From: a virus
DNA length: 53,327 nucleotides
Strand: one strand, 5' to 3'
IMG/VR virus record: IMGVR_UViG_3300046791_000074
Location: 1 to 53,327 of that record
Shown here: piece by piece, positions 7,050-14,913 of the stretch
How the letters are laid out: every line of letters begins with the position of its first letter
Position numbering within the stretch: position 1 is the first letter of the stretch
Program-made: the position numbers and the translations under genes
The notes under the pieces: model-generated
The model's database searches: none
The model's input: only the letters and a program-made list of their open reading frames with translations
Told to the model about the DNA's origin: nothing

Positions 7050-8540
7050 TCACTTATTGCCAGAACGGTCGGTTCCAGCGTTGCCGGCGGGGAGTTGTGC
7101 CTTCGCTTTAGGCTGCTGCCGCGGAGGCCCTGCCTCTGGTGCTTTACCCGCTCCAGGCTTGCCAGCCTCAGATTCCCCAGGTGCTTGGGGTGTCTCCGTC
7201 TTACGGATGGTTGCTTCATCCAAAGGAGGCAGGTCCATTTCATCACGGATGCTCGTCTCGAGCGGACCATCCGGCTGGATGATCCCCGCACCGACGAAGT
7301 TCCGGATGGCGAACGACAATGTGCGCCAGTCGGCAGATTCACCAATACGACGTGCCCTGATGTGTGGGTACTTCTTCACACCAGGGAAGTTGTAGTCGAC
7401 GAGTTCCTTGATCAGGTAGTCGTTGAAGGTCTGGCAGACGATGTCAGCAATGAACCTTGTCGCCTTGAGGAACATGTCCGAAGCAACATCCTGACTACCA
7501 CCCTCGGTAAGGAAGGATGCCAGGATCGACTTCTCGATCTGCTTGTCATGGTGCTCGATGCTCTTCAGGCAGTCAACGGGCTGCCCTTCGAGCTTCAACA
7601 TGATCAGTTCCCAGTTCGGCGGGAGCACAACGTGTGCACGCTCGTTCGTCCTGAGGTTACGTCCCATGTTCTCCGCCAGCATCTTGTCGTCGCTGCTGAA
7701 GCCTGGCGGAAGAGTAATCATGGGGATGCCGATGCCGTGGCGCTCTTTCTGGATGGCATCGATCTTGTACAGCGTCTCCTTGTAGTACCAGTGCTTGTAG
7801 GGCGTCCGGAGAAGAGACATGCCCTCGATGTTACCTGCCTCCTTGTCAAAGGAGAACACCAGCATCTTCTTGATGTCAATGCGGATCGGGTTGCCCAGGG
7901 GATTCGCAGAAGGCCACATCTCTACGGCCTTCGGTCCACCATTGGCGTCGTAGAACCATTCCTTCACGTCCATGGGGTGGCGCGGTCCGAGCTTCTTCAG
8001 GACCGTCCGCATCTTCCCCTCGACCATCCGGTTCTCCCAGACCTTCTCGTACATGTAGTAGCCGAACTCACACATGAGCAAGGCTTCCTGCAGTACCTGA
8101 GACCAGGAGATGGACATGTGCTCCGTGAAGCACTGCCAGACGAAGTCCGCAATCTTCTTGTCCTTGAGGCGAATCGTCTTCTCAGGACCGAATGTCGCAG
8201 GCTCCATAAACCAGCGCGCAGCAAGTACCGGAGTCTTAACGAGGCGAAGAGTTCCCCGTACAGTTCCATCCGACCGACGCATCTGGTCGTACTTCTGCAG
8301 ACCCTTGATGCCCTGAAGGTCTCGGTTGTACTCTGCACGAATGAAGGAGGTGAATGGTGAGGGCGAGCTGGTACCGAGTTCGCGAAGATCGACATCAGTG
8401 TCAACCGTCTCCCTGAATACCTTCGGCGTCACGACCATGAACGGCTCGGCGCCTTCGTCGTTGACGATGGAGACCAAGTCGAATCGGTCCATGACTTCGG
8501 CCAGCGTTGCGATCTCAGAGACCACAGAGGGCTCGCTCAT
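7050..8540 (-). CDS. portal protein, Mu gp29/DUF935-like
   Basis: This 496-residue protein lies directly after the large terminase, sharing its boundary (8540). It has features of the DUF935-type portal family: an N-terminal region leading to a conserved RWFMEPAT segment (about residue 109), a long helical middle with FVWQCFTEHM, a DKEAGNIEGMSLLRTPYKHW segment, and a late FNDYLIKELVDYNFP. It would form the dodecameric DNA channel at the unique vertex. The C-terminal 50 residues are a Pro/Ala/Gln-rich tail. The RBS is ACCACAGGAGG, which fuses the dispersed genome motif to the Shine-Dalgarno. Confidence 0.85.
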   Translation of the reverse strand: MSEPSVVSEIATLAEVMDRFDLVSIVNDEGAEPFMVVTPKVFRETVDTDVDLRELGTSSPSPFTSFIRAEYNRDLQGIKGLQKYDQMRRSDGTVRGTLRLVKTPVLAARWFMEPATFGPEKTIRLKDKKIADFVWQCFTEHMSISWSQVLQEALLMCEFGYYMYEKVWENRMVEGKMRTVLKKLGPRHPMDVKEWFYDANGGPKAVEMWPSANPLGNPIRIDIKKMLVFSFDKEAGNIEGMSLLRTPYKHWYYKETLYKIDAIQKERHGIGIPMITLPPGFSSDDKMLAENMGRNLRTNERAHVVLPPNWELIMLKLEGQPVDCLKSIEHHDKQIEKSILASFLTEGGSQDVASDMFLKATRFIADIVCQTFNDYLIKELVDYNFPGVKKYPHIRARRIGESADWRTLSFAIRNFVGAGIIQPDGPLETSIRDEMDLPPLDEATIRKTETPQAPGESEAGKPGAGKAPEAGPPRQQPKAKAQLPAGNAGTDRSGNK

Positions 8541-9970
8541 CAGAAGACACCTCCTGTGGTGAACATTCCGCCATCTCCTGAACTGGATAGGTCTGTAGTG
8601 CCCATGGTGAACGACCCGCTGTCTGAGCCACCACTCTCTCCCTGATACACTTCACTCAGGTGGTGGTGCGCGCCCAGCTTAAACACGTGCATAAGGCCGT
8701 ACCGTAGAGCATCGAGTGCGTGATCCTCAACCTTGTTACCGAACTCGGGAACGTTGCGTCCCTTGACTGGAGCATTCGACTTGTAGTTGTTAAACTCGTG
8801 AATGAGCCATTTGCAACTGTGGTCGACAAGCATTCCTGTCGTAGTAAGCGGTGTTCCGTACTCGTCAGCAACCAGCCCCGTGTCTCGGTCCTTGAGGAAG
8901 CTGGCAACCAGATCGACTCCGTCACGCCAGTTCTCCTTGGCTTCAGGTAGTGTCCAGCAACCTACGAAGTCGATGGAGATGGCGATCCCGGCTTCGGGGT
9001 CTGCGGCATCTCCGAACGCCATGTCGAGGTGGTATCCTTCAGGCTGCTCTCGGCCCTTGAGGATCCGAATATGCTCGCCCAAGGTAGTGAAGGCCAAGTA
9101 ATGTTCACGCCACACCCTAATCTCATCCCACGGCGTGACCTGGAACTCGATCGCTGCCAGCGGGTTGGTGTATCCGAAGTCGAAGGCTATGTAGTTAGGC
9201 CACGCAGGGTTGAACTCAACCTTCCCCACATGCTTCGTAACATCCCACTCAGGATAGATCTTGCCGACGAAGCTAGAGAAGTCCGCCGCGATCTCCTGCA
9301 GGAACTGTTCAGGCCGCATCGTCCGGAGCAGTAGCTGAATCTCTGGATCATCGTATCCCCCCGGGTATACGGCTGAGTTGTCCCAGCTAGGAAAACGCCA
9401 GCTCTCGTAGTCCGGGAAGTCCGGATTCTGTCCTAGCATCCATTGGGTATACAGCCAGTTGAATCCCTCTGGCGTCGTTGGGAAATCTGCCGACCCACGT
9501 TTGTCCGCCAGTGCTGGACGGATGAACCTCTCCCATGTCTCTTCCTTGTGCTTGGCAGCTTCCGACATGATCACGTGGTCGAGTGCTTCACCGACCAGGT
9601 TCTCCGGGTGATCCGCGGACCGTACCTCAAGTCGCGTCTGCCACGGGAACTCGATGAACATGTGGCCTTGCTTTTTGTTATACGCCTTCTTCACACGGCT
9701 GTCACGGCCGAGCTGCTGCTTGACGATCAGGTCGTCCCAGAGAACCCGGAACTCCTTCTCGCCCAGGTCGTACGTTGGCCCGACGATCCAGAACATCTTG
9801 CCGGGCTCGAACATCTTCGGCTGCAGGTCCTTTGCAGCCATCGTGCTCTTACCGAATCGCCGTCCGCAGTTGGGCAGACGAAAGCGCGCCTTCGAGTCAT
9901 GGTACAGCGCCTGCCGTCCGTGCGGCCGGTACTTGATGAATTCGAAGTACTGCGCTCTCGTCCACGCCAT
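8540..9970 (-). CDS. terL: terminase large subunit
   Basis: This 476-residue protein is the packaging motor. A Walker A-type CGRRFGKST lies at about residues 35..43 and a Walker B-like LDHVIMSEAA at about 131. The C-terminal RNase H-like nuclease shows an IAFDFGYTNP Asp motif (about 250) and a late HALDALRYG Asp motif (about 420). It would cut concatemeric DNA and drive it through the portal. Its stop touches the portal start. The last 50 residues are Gly/Ser-rich and variable. The nuclease and ATPase cores appear complete. Confidence 0.92.
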   Translation of the reverse strand: MAWTRAQYFEFIKYRPHGRQALYHDSKARFRLPNCGRRFGKSTMAAKDLQPKMFEPGKMFWIVGPTYDLGEKEFRVLWDDLIVKQQLGRDSRVKKAYNKKQGHMFIEFPWQTRLEVRSADHPENLVGEALDHVIMSEAAKHKEETWERFIRPALADKRGSADFPTTPEGFNWLYTQWMLGQNPDFPDYESWRFPSWDNSAVYPGGYDDPEIQLLLRTMRPEQFLQEIAADFSSFVGKIYPEWDVTKHVGKVEFNPAWPNYIAFDFGYTNPLAAIEFQVTPWDEIRVWREHYLAFTTLGEHIRILKGREQPEGYHLDMAFGDAADPEAGIAISIDFVGCWTLPEAKENWRDGVDLVASFLKDRDTGLVADEYGTPLTTTGMLVDHSCKWLIHEFNNYKSNAPVKGRNVPEFGNKVEDHALDALRYGLMHVFKLGAHHHLSEVYQGESGGSDSGSFTMGTTDLSSSGDGGMFTTGGVF

Positions 9971-10233
9971 TACTGAACGCCGCGCGCCGTGTAGGACGAA
10001 AGCGACTTGACGGTGGTAGCAACCGGAACGTTGTCAAGAACCGTCGACCCGGGCGTGGTAGCCGAGGCCGGGTTTCGGATAACGAGCTTCAAACCCGAAG
10101 CGGTCCCTCCACCCACCACCAGCGCGTCGAACGTCTTCCCGGCTGCGTTCCGGTACGAAACCGTCATACGCCCCGCAGTCTTCATCTTGCCGTTCTGCGC
10201 CAGGGCCTTGGTCCTAAGGTTCTGAATCGGCAT
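9970..10233 (-). CDS. small protein between the terminase genes, unknown
   Basis: This 87-residue basic protein has an N-terminal Lys/Arg-rich part and a beta-rich, Gly/Thr-rich remainder. It has an AAGGAGG ribosome binding site. The stop overlaps the large-terminase start. Position suggests a packaging or head-completion role, but no family is recognised. It may be distantly like the small beta protein at 52072..52287 in size and composition only. Confidence 0.6.
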   Translation of the reverse strand: MPIQNLRTKALAQNGKMKTAGRMTVSYRNAAGKTFDALVVGGGTASGLKLVIRNPASATTPGSTVLDNVPVATTVKSLSSYTARGVQ

Positions 10234-10285
10234 CTCGCCTCCTTATATAAACACGGTCTCCCGAGAAGCAAAGACCACAGGGTGG

Positions 10286-10651
10286 CTATTGGTTGTAAGC
10301 CTGGTTCGCAGCTTCCTCGGCATCGGCCTGCATCTGCCGAACCATCTGGTCGAGGGGGCTGTCTGCTCGGTGCGTCTCTTTTCCCATCGGGCCAAGCACC
10401 CGATCGATCACGTACTTGCCGGCATCGAGCCGAAGTCGTTCAGAGCTGCCACGAAGGGCGATGTTCACCATCTGCATCGCGACCTGTGCCGCGTTCTCCT
10501 TGAACAGCCTGAACGTCAGCATCTCGTGCGTCTCGTCGGGATGTGTCTGCCGCTCCATCGCCAACGCACCCGCGATAGCCTCTTCATTGACAAATCCATC
10601 CGGGAGCATCTCACCCGTGCCGCGGAAGTCGTCGTCCTCTGAGTCCCTCAT
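10286..10651 (-). CDS. putative terminase small subunit
   Basis: This 121-residue protein is the first gene of the late block. It contains a helical segment with the pattern ALRGSSERLRLDAGKYVID (about residues 65..83), resembling the central helices of small terminases in actinophages. It would recognise packaging sites and load the large subunit. The RBS is AGGAGG and a promoter lies directly upstream. Position supports the call, but no DNA-binding fold can be proven by eye. Confidence 0.5.
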   Translation of the reverse strand: MRDSEDDDFRGTGEMLPDGFVNEEAIAGALAMERQTHPDETHEMLTFRLFKENAAQVAMQMVNIALRGSSERLRLDAGKYVIDRVLGPMGKETHRADSPLDQMVRQMQADAEEAANQAYNQ

Positions 10652-10671
10652 GGTACACCTCCTATCCTCTT

Positions 10672-10702
10672 ATTATACCGTATCCACGCTCTTGCCTAAC
10701 AA
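10672..10702 (-). promoter_or_regulatory. putative late promoter
   Basis: On the minus strand TTGTTA (10697..10702) is separated by 19 bases from TATAAT (10672..10677). The AAGAGG-type sequence and AGGAGG RBS that follow are nearly the same as downstream of the promoter at 1675..1705. It would drive the whole late block from the small terminase onward. Confidence 0.65.
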
Positions 10703-11040
10703 CCTATGGTAAAAGAAGGTATCACAACCGCCTTGAGTCTCTCACCGACGGCGACGAATTATTATACGAGACCGAGCGACGTCGGTTGGACTAGGTAACA
10801 CATTAGGTGAAACCCATGGCGCGGTTACCGTACGGGTTCTAGGTAGGTGCGGGTCCCCTACACGAATATAGTTACGTAGTATGCACTACATGTAGGCGTG
10901 CCTACCGTACCGGAGCCTACCGTACCGTAGGGGAGGGTGGGGTATGGGGGTGGGTAGGCCGGTAGGGGGGCCTACTTAAGTAAGTCTTACGTAAGAGCTT
11001 AGGCTGGATTTACGCATATAACTTAGGCTAGGTTTAGGGT

Positions 11041-11077
11041 GAGCTTAGGCTGGATTTACAAGATCCTGTGTTATAAT
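11041..11077 (+). promoter_or_regulatory. early promoter with operator-like repeats
   Basis: A perfect TATAAT (11072..11077) precedes the gene at 11120. The 19-base sequence starting GAGCTTAGGC occurs at 10995..11013 and again at 11041..11059, and a diverged copy lies at about 11021. The nearer copy covers where a -35 box should be, and no good TTGACA is present. The repeats could bind an activator or repressor. Confidence 0.6.
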
Positions 11078-11119
11078 TAAGGTATAAGAAAAACACCAAC
11101 ACTACACGAGGAGCGCATC

Positions 11120-11437
11120 ATGGACGAGCAGGCCACCACCACCGAAATCAACATCCGGGACTTCTTTGGCGACACGGTCACGGGGTACGGGTTGATCAAG
11201 GGGACCAACAAGGCCCTCGCCAGCCTGGGCGTCGAGAAGGTCTTGCCGGGCCCCATGGGCTACACGTACCTGAAGAAGGGTTACGTGGTCGAGGGAGTCA
11301 AGGACATCAAGTCCTGCACGGGCGACCAGGCGGCCGAGTGGGCCAGCAAGTACATCGCAAAGCTGGTCCTGAAGGCACAGAGCGTCCCGGTGAACGAGAT
11401 GCAGGAAGCACTGGACGCCCTGAACGACGAGGCCTGA
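11120..11437 (+). CDS. first early protein, unknown, probably highly expressed
   Basis: This 105-residue soluble protein has a mixed alpha/beta character. A GYGLIKGTNKALASLGVEKV segment occupies about residues 22..41 and the C terminus is a charged helix. Codon use is strongly biased to GC-ending codons, unlike the small genes that follow, and it has a strong promoter, a good RBS (gaggag) and its own terminator. This is the pattern of an abundant, immediate-early product, perhaps a host-takeover protein. No family recognised. Confidence 0.75.
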   Translation: MDEQATTTEINIRDFFGDTVTGYGLIKGTNKALASLGVEKVLPGPMGYTYLKKGYVVEGVKDIKSCTGDQAAEWASKYIAKLVLKAQSVPVNEMQEALDALNDEA

Positions 11438-11441
11438 GCGG

Positions 11442-11485
11442 CTAAGGTGAGTGAGTCACTCAAGTGAGTGACTCACTTGCCTTAG
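11442..11485 (+). terminator. strong hairpin terminator
   Basis: The arms AGTGAGTCACTCA (11450..11462) and TGAGTGACTCACT (11465..11477) are perfectly complementary with a two-base gap. CTAAGG (11442..11447) and CCTTAG (11480..11485) extend the stem outward past a TG/TG mismatch. There is no U-tract, as is common in actinobacteria. It follows the first early gene by four bases. Confidence 0.8.
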
Positions 11486-11514
11486 ACACTCAGTCTAGAC
11501 GAGAGGTAGGGATC

Positions 11515-11646
11515 ATGCGACACGAACGGATTGATCAGGCCATAGAGAAGTACGGGAAGGGGTTACTCACACTTCCCGAGTTCGTCGAGGAGGTTACCCT
11601 CGCCTTCGCAGTGTTCGACTGTGACTGCCTAGGGTGTTCGGTATAG
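11515..11646 (+). CDS. 43-residue small protein
   Basis: This short ORF starts at ATG 11515 after a GAGGTAGGG box. It is charged and helical at the N terminus and ends in a Cys-rich tail (DCDCLGCSV). The spacing and RBS support translation, but there is no recognisable family. It could be a metal-binding peptide. Confidence 0.45.
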   Translation: MRHERIDQAIEKYGKGLLTLPEFVEEVTLAFAVFDCDCLGCSV

Positions 11647-11737
11647 TCGGGACCTAGGTGGACCTGGAGGTTGGTACCTCAGAAGGGGTGCCTTCCTCTA
11701 GGGCCACCAGGGTCCTAGAATACCACAGGGAGTCCTC

Positions 11738-12217
11738 ATGAGACTGGTTCTCACGTCCGCCTTCGTCGCTTCGGCCATCGCGATCGGGACGTTCGGGGTG
11801 GCGCAGGGTGCGAGTTCGACCCTTCCCGCCACTCCTACGGAGAAGCTTTCTACCGGGGCGAGCCTGCTCAGGCACTCGCTTCCGACCACCTACAAGAGCT
11901 GGGCGACCCAAGCCCAGTCGGTCACGATCTGCCGCGAGATGCGGTCGATGCCGACCAAGACCTGGGCCGACTGCCTCGTGGGCCACTACGAGGCGAAGAC
12001 GGGATACCGACTGAACGAGTACGAGTTCACGGCCAACAAGGTCAAGAACACCTTCAAGGTGACCTACTCGAAGATCACACTTCCCAAGGGAGGTCGGGCC
12101 CTCAAGAAGGTCGAGAAGGAGAGCCGCAAGCTCCCGACGAGCGTGTACTTCAAGACGTACGGTCTCGACAACGGTAGCCTGATCCTCGGGTCGAACGGTT
12201 CGTCGTACCAGGAGTGA
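11738..12217 (+). CDS. exported protein with signal peptide
   Basis: This 159-residue protein has a typical Sec signal peptide: a basic start, a hydrophobic core at residues 4..20 and a likely cleavage after AQGA (about residue 25). The mature part is basic and has two Cys (about residues 65 and 79) that could form a disulfide. It would act outside the membrane; superinfection exclusion or envelope modification are possible guesses. The RBS region carries CCACAGGGAG, a form of the dispersed genome motif. It ends in a shared terminator with the convergent gene at 12290. Confidence 0.7.
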   Translation: MRLVLTSAFVASAIAIGTFGVAQGASSTLPATPTEKLSTGASLLRHSLPTTYKSWATQAQSVTICREMRSMPTKTWADCLVGHYEAKTGYRLNEYEFTANKVKNTFKVTYSKITLPKGGRALKKVEKESRKLPTSVYFKTYGLDNGSLILGSNGSSYQE

Positions 12218-12223
12218 TGTAGC

Positions 12224-12257
12224 AGGTAGGTGGGTAGTCGGAGCTACCCACCATCCT
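12224..12257. terminator. bidirectional terminator
   Basis: The perfect 9-bp stem GGTGGGTAG/CTACCCACC (12229..12237 and 12244..12252) has a six-base loop. CAGG/CCTG extends it beyond a 2x2 mismatch. It lies between the convergent genes ending at 12217 (plus) and 12290 (minus). Confidence 0.8.
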
Positions 12258-12289
12258 GTACCATCAGTCCCTTGACAACTTCACAGTGA

Positions 12290-12661
12290 CTAGGACTCCA
12301 TAGCCTTCCGAACGAGACGCATTAGTTCCGTCTCGACGGGATAGCGAACGGCCTCCTCATCGAGAGCCTGTAGCCAAGCCTCGTTCACATCGTAAACGTA
12401 AGCGGCCTGTTGGAACCTCACCAGGTCCTTGAGTCGAGCGACGGCATGCGGTCCCTTCTGCGAGACCAGGTTACACTTCTTGCAGTAACTATTGGGGCGT
12501 CCGTACTGCTTTCCGGTCTCAGGATCGCCCCACCAGATGTCCTTGAATGAGCTGATGCCGAACTCTACTTTAGCGGTGTAAAACTCTCCGATGAACTTCT
12601 CTCCCTTGCAGAGTCCGCATCGAACCTTACCGTCCTCGGTCATATCGTTTCTTCTGCTCAT
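12290..12661 (-). CDS. zinc-finger-like protein, unknown, lone minus gene in the early region
   Basis: This 123-residue protein has a CGLC pair (about residues 15..18) and a YCKKC pair (about 59..63), consistent with a split Zn-binding site. The rest is helical. It is the only minus-strand gene in the early block and has its own promoter. The -10 box ends seven bases before ATG 12661, so the message could be leaderless; an alternative start at Met7 (12643) lies after an AGAAG. It may be a small DNA-binding regulator or an HNH relative, but the HNH His residues are not evident. Confidence 0.65.
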   Translation of the reverse strand: MSRRNDMTEDGKVRCGLCKGEKFIGEFYTAKVEFGISSFKDIWWGDPETGKQYGRPNSYCKKCNLVSQKGPHAVARLKDLVRFQQAAYVYDVNEAWLQALDEEAVRYPVETELMRLVRKAMES

Positions 12662-13075
12662 ACATCTATTATAGCGTAGTCAACTCTAAATAGCAACTCG
12701 CGAGGTGAGTGAGACTCGGTTAGACGCCGAGAACGCCGATAACTCTCAATTGAGGAGCAGCCCTAGAAGACCGAGAGATCTATGGACATAGAGATAGTGA
12801 CAGTGGTAGTGACATAGACTAATATACTAATATATATACTACCTATAATATATAAGACCTATAACTAGACTTAACTCGCAAAATTCAGTGTCATTGACAG
12901 GGACCTAAGACCAACGCAGACGCTGGTAGCTAGTAATCCCCAGACGATCAAACGGTCGTAGACGCATCCCTAAATAAGCTTACGCGAATCTTAAGGTTAG
13001 CTTAAGAGAGCCTGAGATATACTTAAAAGAAACACCAAACATCTAATATCCTTACCACACCAACGAGGAGTGCAA
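12662..13075. promoter_or_regulatory. divergent region with AT-rich tract, 414 bases without a gene
   Basis: This gap lies between a minus gene and a plus gene. It holds the minus promoter at its left, then an AT-rich run from about 12816 to 12872 made of repeated TA steps, with TAGTGACA-type repeats just before it. On the right are AGCTTA/CTTAAG-type repeats (12977..13006) and a TATACT box (13018..13023), followed by a leader very like that of gene 11120. AT-rich DNA in a GC-rich genome makes this a candidate origin or strongly melted regulatory region. Confidence 0.5.
12668..12696 (-). promoter_or_regulatory. promoter of the lone minus gene
   Basis: On the minus strand TTGCTA (12691..12696), 17 bases, TATAAT (12668..12673). 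It resembles the two late promoters. The predicted transcription start falls at or very near the ATG at 12661, which suggests a leaderless transcript. Confidence 0.65.
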
Positions 13076-13249
13076 ATGCACCTCACCGAGCGAGAGATGT
13101 ACATCATCGCGATGTGCCTCGAGAACGCCATCGAGGAGTTGAAGGCGGATCCTTCTCCACACGAGGAGGATCAGATGACCTCGAACAAGTACTACCTCGA
13201 GGTCAAGGCACTGAAGGAGAAGTTCCCGTCCTTCCAGGAGGAGTCGTGA
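13076..13249 (+). CDS. 57-residue helical protein
   Basis: The ATG at 13076 follows a GAGGAG box in a leader shared with gene 11120. The product is charged and almost wholly helical, with many Glu. An overlapping longer frame (13114..13614) has no RBS at its start and is only real from GTG 13246 on. No family recognised. Confidence 0.65.
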   Translation: MHLTEREMYIIAMCLENAIEELKADPSPHEEDQMTSNKYYLEVKALKEKFPSFQEES

Positions 13250-13614
13250 GACTACAACTCAGCGACGGAACATTCATCGACGCGAGTATGCTGAACGGCA
13301 CTTCTCGCAGTTCGAGTCGTAGCAGGGAGAACGCGCCTAGCAAGAGGCAGGTGAAGCAGGGTGGTGGGTCGCTCAAGCGTCACAACAGTCGCTCGTCCTC
13401 CTTCCAAACATCTCAAGGTCGGCTTCCGGCTTGGGGTCACTCGGTCAAAGCATCTTATGCTGACGTCGAGACTGATCCTGAGACTGGTGAGGTCATCAAC
13501 GTTGTACCCAAGGAGACAGCCATCGTTCGTCCCTTGTCTAGAGGGACGAAGTCCTACACATGGGAGCTAGGTGGTAGCACACCTAGCCCATACCGAGGAG
13601 GTAAGGGGCTATGA
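13246..13614 (+). CDS. unknown basic protein
   Basis: This 122-residue protein starts at GTG 13246, overlapping the previous stop (GTGA). It has a Ser/Arg-rich, probably disordered N-terminal half and a more ordered C-terminal half containing VETDPETGEVINVV. The basic, disordered part suggests nucleic-acid contact. No family recognised. Confidence 0.6.
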   Translation: MRLQLSDGTFIDASMLNGTSRSSSRSRENAPSKRQVKQGGGSLKRHNSRSSSFQTSQGRLPAWGHSVKASYADVETDPETGEVINVVPKETAIVRPLSRGTKSYTWELGGSTPSPYRGGKGL

Positions 13615-13781
13615 GTGAACTCGCTGCACTGCTGGAGGAGTCCAAGGTACCTAGGAGATGTGAACTCGACCACCGAGATGGTCTTGTCTGCCGGACCAAA
13701 CTCATGTACGTCAGAGAGCTAGGCTGGGTCTGTCCTCAAGCACACGCACATGCCGAGCACGAGACCTTCAGGAGAGGGTGA
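13611..13781 (+). CDS. 56-residue Cys/His protein
   Basis: The start ATG overlaps the previous stop (ATGA) and an AGGAGG lies upstream. The protein has Cys at about residues 17, 27 and 41 and several His near the C terminus, so it could bind zinc. It is a tight member of the early operon. Function unknown. Confidence 0.55.
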   Translation: MSELAALLEESKVPRRCELDHRDGLVCRTKLMYVRELGWVCPQAHAHAEHETFRRG

Positions 13782-13790
13782 GCTATCACC

Positions 13791-14057
13791 GTGGCTGACA
13801 ATCCACTGTTCATTACTACCTTCGATGAACGAGTCGAAGAGGTTCGGTTGATCATCTCGGCGCTCTCCTCACATGAGGGCATGTACCTCGAGGCTTGTAC
13901 CGACATGACACTCGAGCCCAAGGTTCGTGCACACTACCTCGAGCTGCACACCAAGGTGTGTCACCTCGTCGAGAAGTACCGGCTCAGCTACCAGATCCTC
14001 ACGGGTGAGCCGCACACCGACATGCAGGACATCGAGACGGAAGGGTTGGAGGGGTAA
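13791..14057 (+). CDS. 88-residue helical protein
   Basis: The start is GTG at 13791. The sequence is helical and acidic, with regular hydrophobic spacing typical of a small helical bundle. The stop overlaps the next start (TAATG). No family recognised. Confidence 0.55.
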   Translation: MADNPLFITTFDERVEEVRLIISALSSHEGMYLEACTDMTLEPKVRAHYLELHTKVCHLVEKYRLSYQILTGEPHTDMQDIETEGLEG

Positions 14058-14209
14058 TGGAGGCCTTTGTTGCTACGTGGAGGCACGGCAAGCCTGCACA
14101 GCTCAAGGCTGCGACTTGGGTTGCGGCTGTGCAAGAGGCACTGCAGGTGGGTCACGAGGACCCGAACCGTGACGAGCTGATCACCATCGAGTGGAAGGAA
14201 GGTCAGTAA
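14057..14209 (+). CDS. 50-residue small protein
   Basis: The ATG overlaps the previous stop by one base. The product is a small mixed protein with three Trp and a C-terminal beta segment (ITIEWKEG). Its coupling to both neighbours supports expression. Function unknown. Confidence 0.5.
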   Translation: MEAFVATWRHGKPAQLKAATWVAAVQEALQVGHEDPNRDELITIEWKEGQ

Positions 14210-14210
14210 C

Positions 14211-14675
14211 ATGAAGCGTACCAAGGTACAGGTCATCGAGAGGCGTATGCAAGCAGCCTACGACACCTACAAAGGTCTCGAGGCCAGCATCAGTAGCCTT
14301 AAGCAGATGAAGCCGCCAGTAACCGAGTGCTTCACCTGTGGTTCACCATTCACATCGGCGTTCGACTTCGACGCACACTACCTGGTCGACGACGAGCGCT
14401 ACCTCAACCTCGGTAACTGCCCGACGAGGTACAACAACAACCGACTGATGCCGGCACTGCACGACAGGTGGGGCTTCAAGGATCTCTGGGACACCGCACA
14501 CGAGGAGAACGAGAGGATCACTGTAGAGCGTAGTCCGGACTTGGGAGACGACATCAGCCTCACGAGGTACATTTGTACTGGGTGTGGGGCGGCTTACCAT
14601 TCCGACGAGGAAAAGGCTACGATCTGTAACAAGTGTACGCTCGAAGCGAGTCGTCGAGACGACATGCGGTACTGA
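14211..14675 (+). CDS. zinc-ribbon protein
   Basis: This 154-residue protein has a helical N terminus, then CFTCGSPF (about residue 43) and a C-terminal CTGCGAAYH followed by CNKC (about 121..144). The second pairs resemble a zinc ribbon. It may bind nucleic acid or a protein partner. It has an AAGG-type RBS and is one base from the previous gene. Confidence 0.6.
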   Translation: MKRTKVQVIERRMQAAYDTYKGLEASISSLKQMKPPVTECFTCGSPFTSAFDFDAHYLVDDERYLNLGNCPTRYNNNRLMPALHDRWGFKDLWDTAHEENERITVERSPDLGDDISLTRYICTGCGAAYHSDEEKATICNKCTLEASRRDDMRY

Positions 14676-14745
14676 GGCTCTGCGCTACTTGTTTCTGCAA
14701 CGGAAACCGGTAGTGCTGTACTTCAGAGACCACAGGGAGGTTAAG

Positions 14746-14844
14746 GTGCGCGAGCTTGTTAGGGCCACGTGGCCTTATCTCGTGTATGCACTACCGACAG
14801 TATGCCTGTTCTGTTCCATAGGCGTACAGAGAGGAGCAGTCTAG
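14746..14844 (+). CDS. 32-residue membrane peptide, candidate
   Basis: A GTG at 14746 lies after GGGAGG with good spacing. The product has one hydrophobic helix (about residues 8..27) and short charged ends. The RBS is fused to the dispersed genome motif GACCACAGGG (14728). It is short, so evidence is the RBS, the helix and its place in the operon. Confidence 0.42.
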   Translation: MRELVRATWPYLVYALPTVCLFCSIGVQRGAV

Positions 14845-14913
14845 TCTACCATGAACTGGCCTAGCTCGAATCCGATCAGAGGGAACCCGCTATCGACCTA
14901 CGGAGGTCCAAGC

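Larger units (their letters stand above)
10652..11119. promoter_or_regulatory. divergent control region, 468 bases without a gene
   Basis: This region separates the late (minus) and early (plus) blocks. It holds the late promoter at its left end and the first early promoter at its right end. Between them are a direct repeat CCTACCGTACCG (10901..10912 and 10916..10927), a very G-rich stretch (10929..10970), a GTAGGCC/GGCCTAC hairpin (10954..10975), a perfect palindrome CTTACGTAAG (10986..10995) and three CTTAGGCT repeats (10997, 11022, 11043). It may bind a switch regulator or be part of a replication origin. Confidence 0.6.

Noticed and set aside
7023-8360. 445-codon open frame on the plus strand opposite the portal gene
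   Set aside because: The minus strand encodes a clear portal protein; the plus frame is a GC-composition shadow with His/Arg/Leu bias.
13114-13245. Upstream part of the 166-codon frame on the plus strand
   Set aside because: No RBS, and it covers a well-supported 57-residue gene in another frame; only the part from GTG 13246 is kept.
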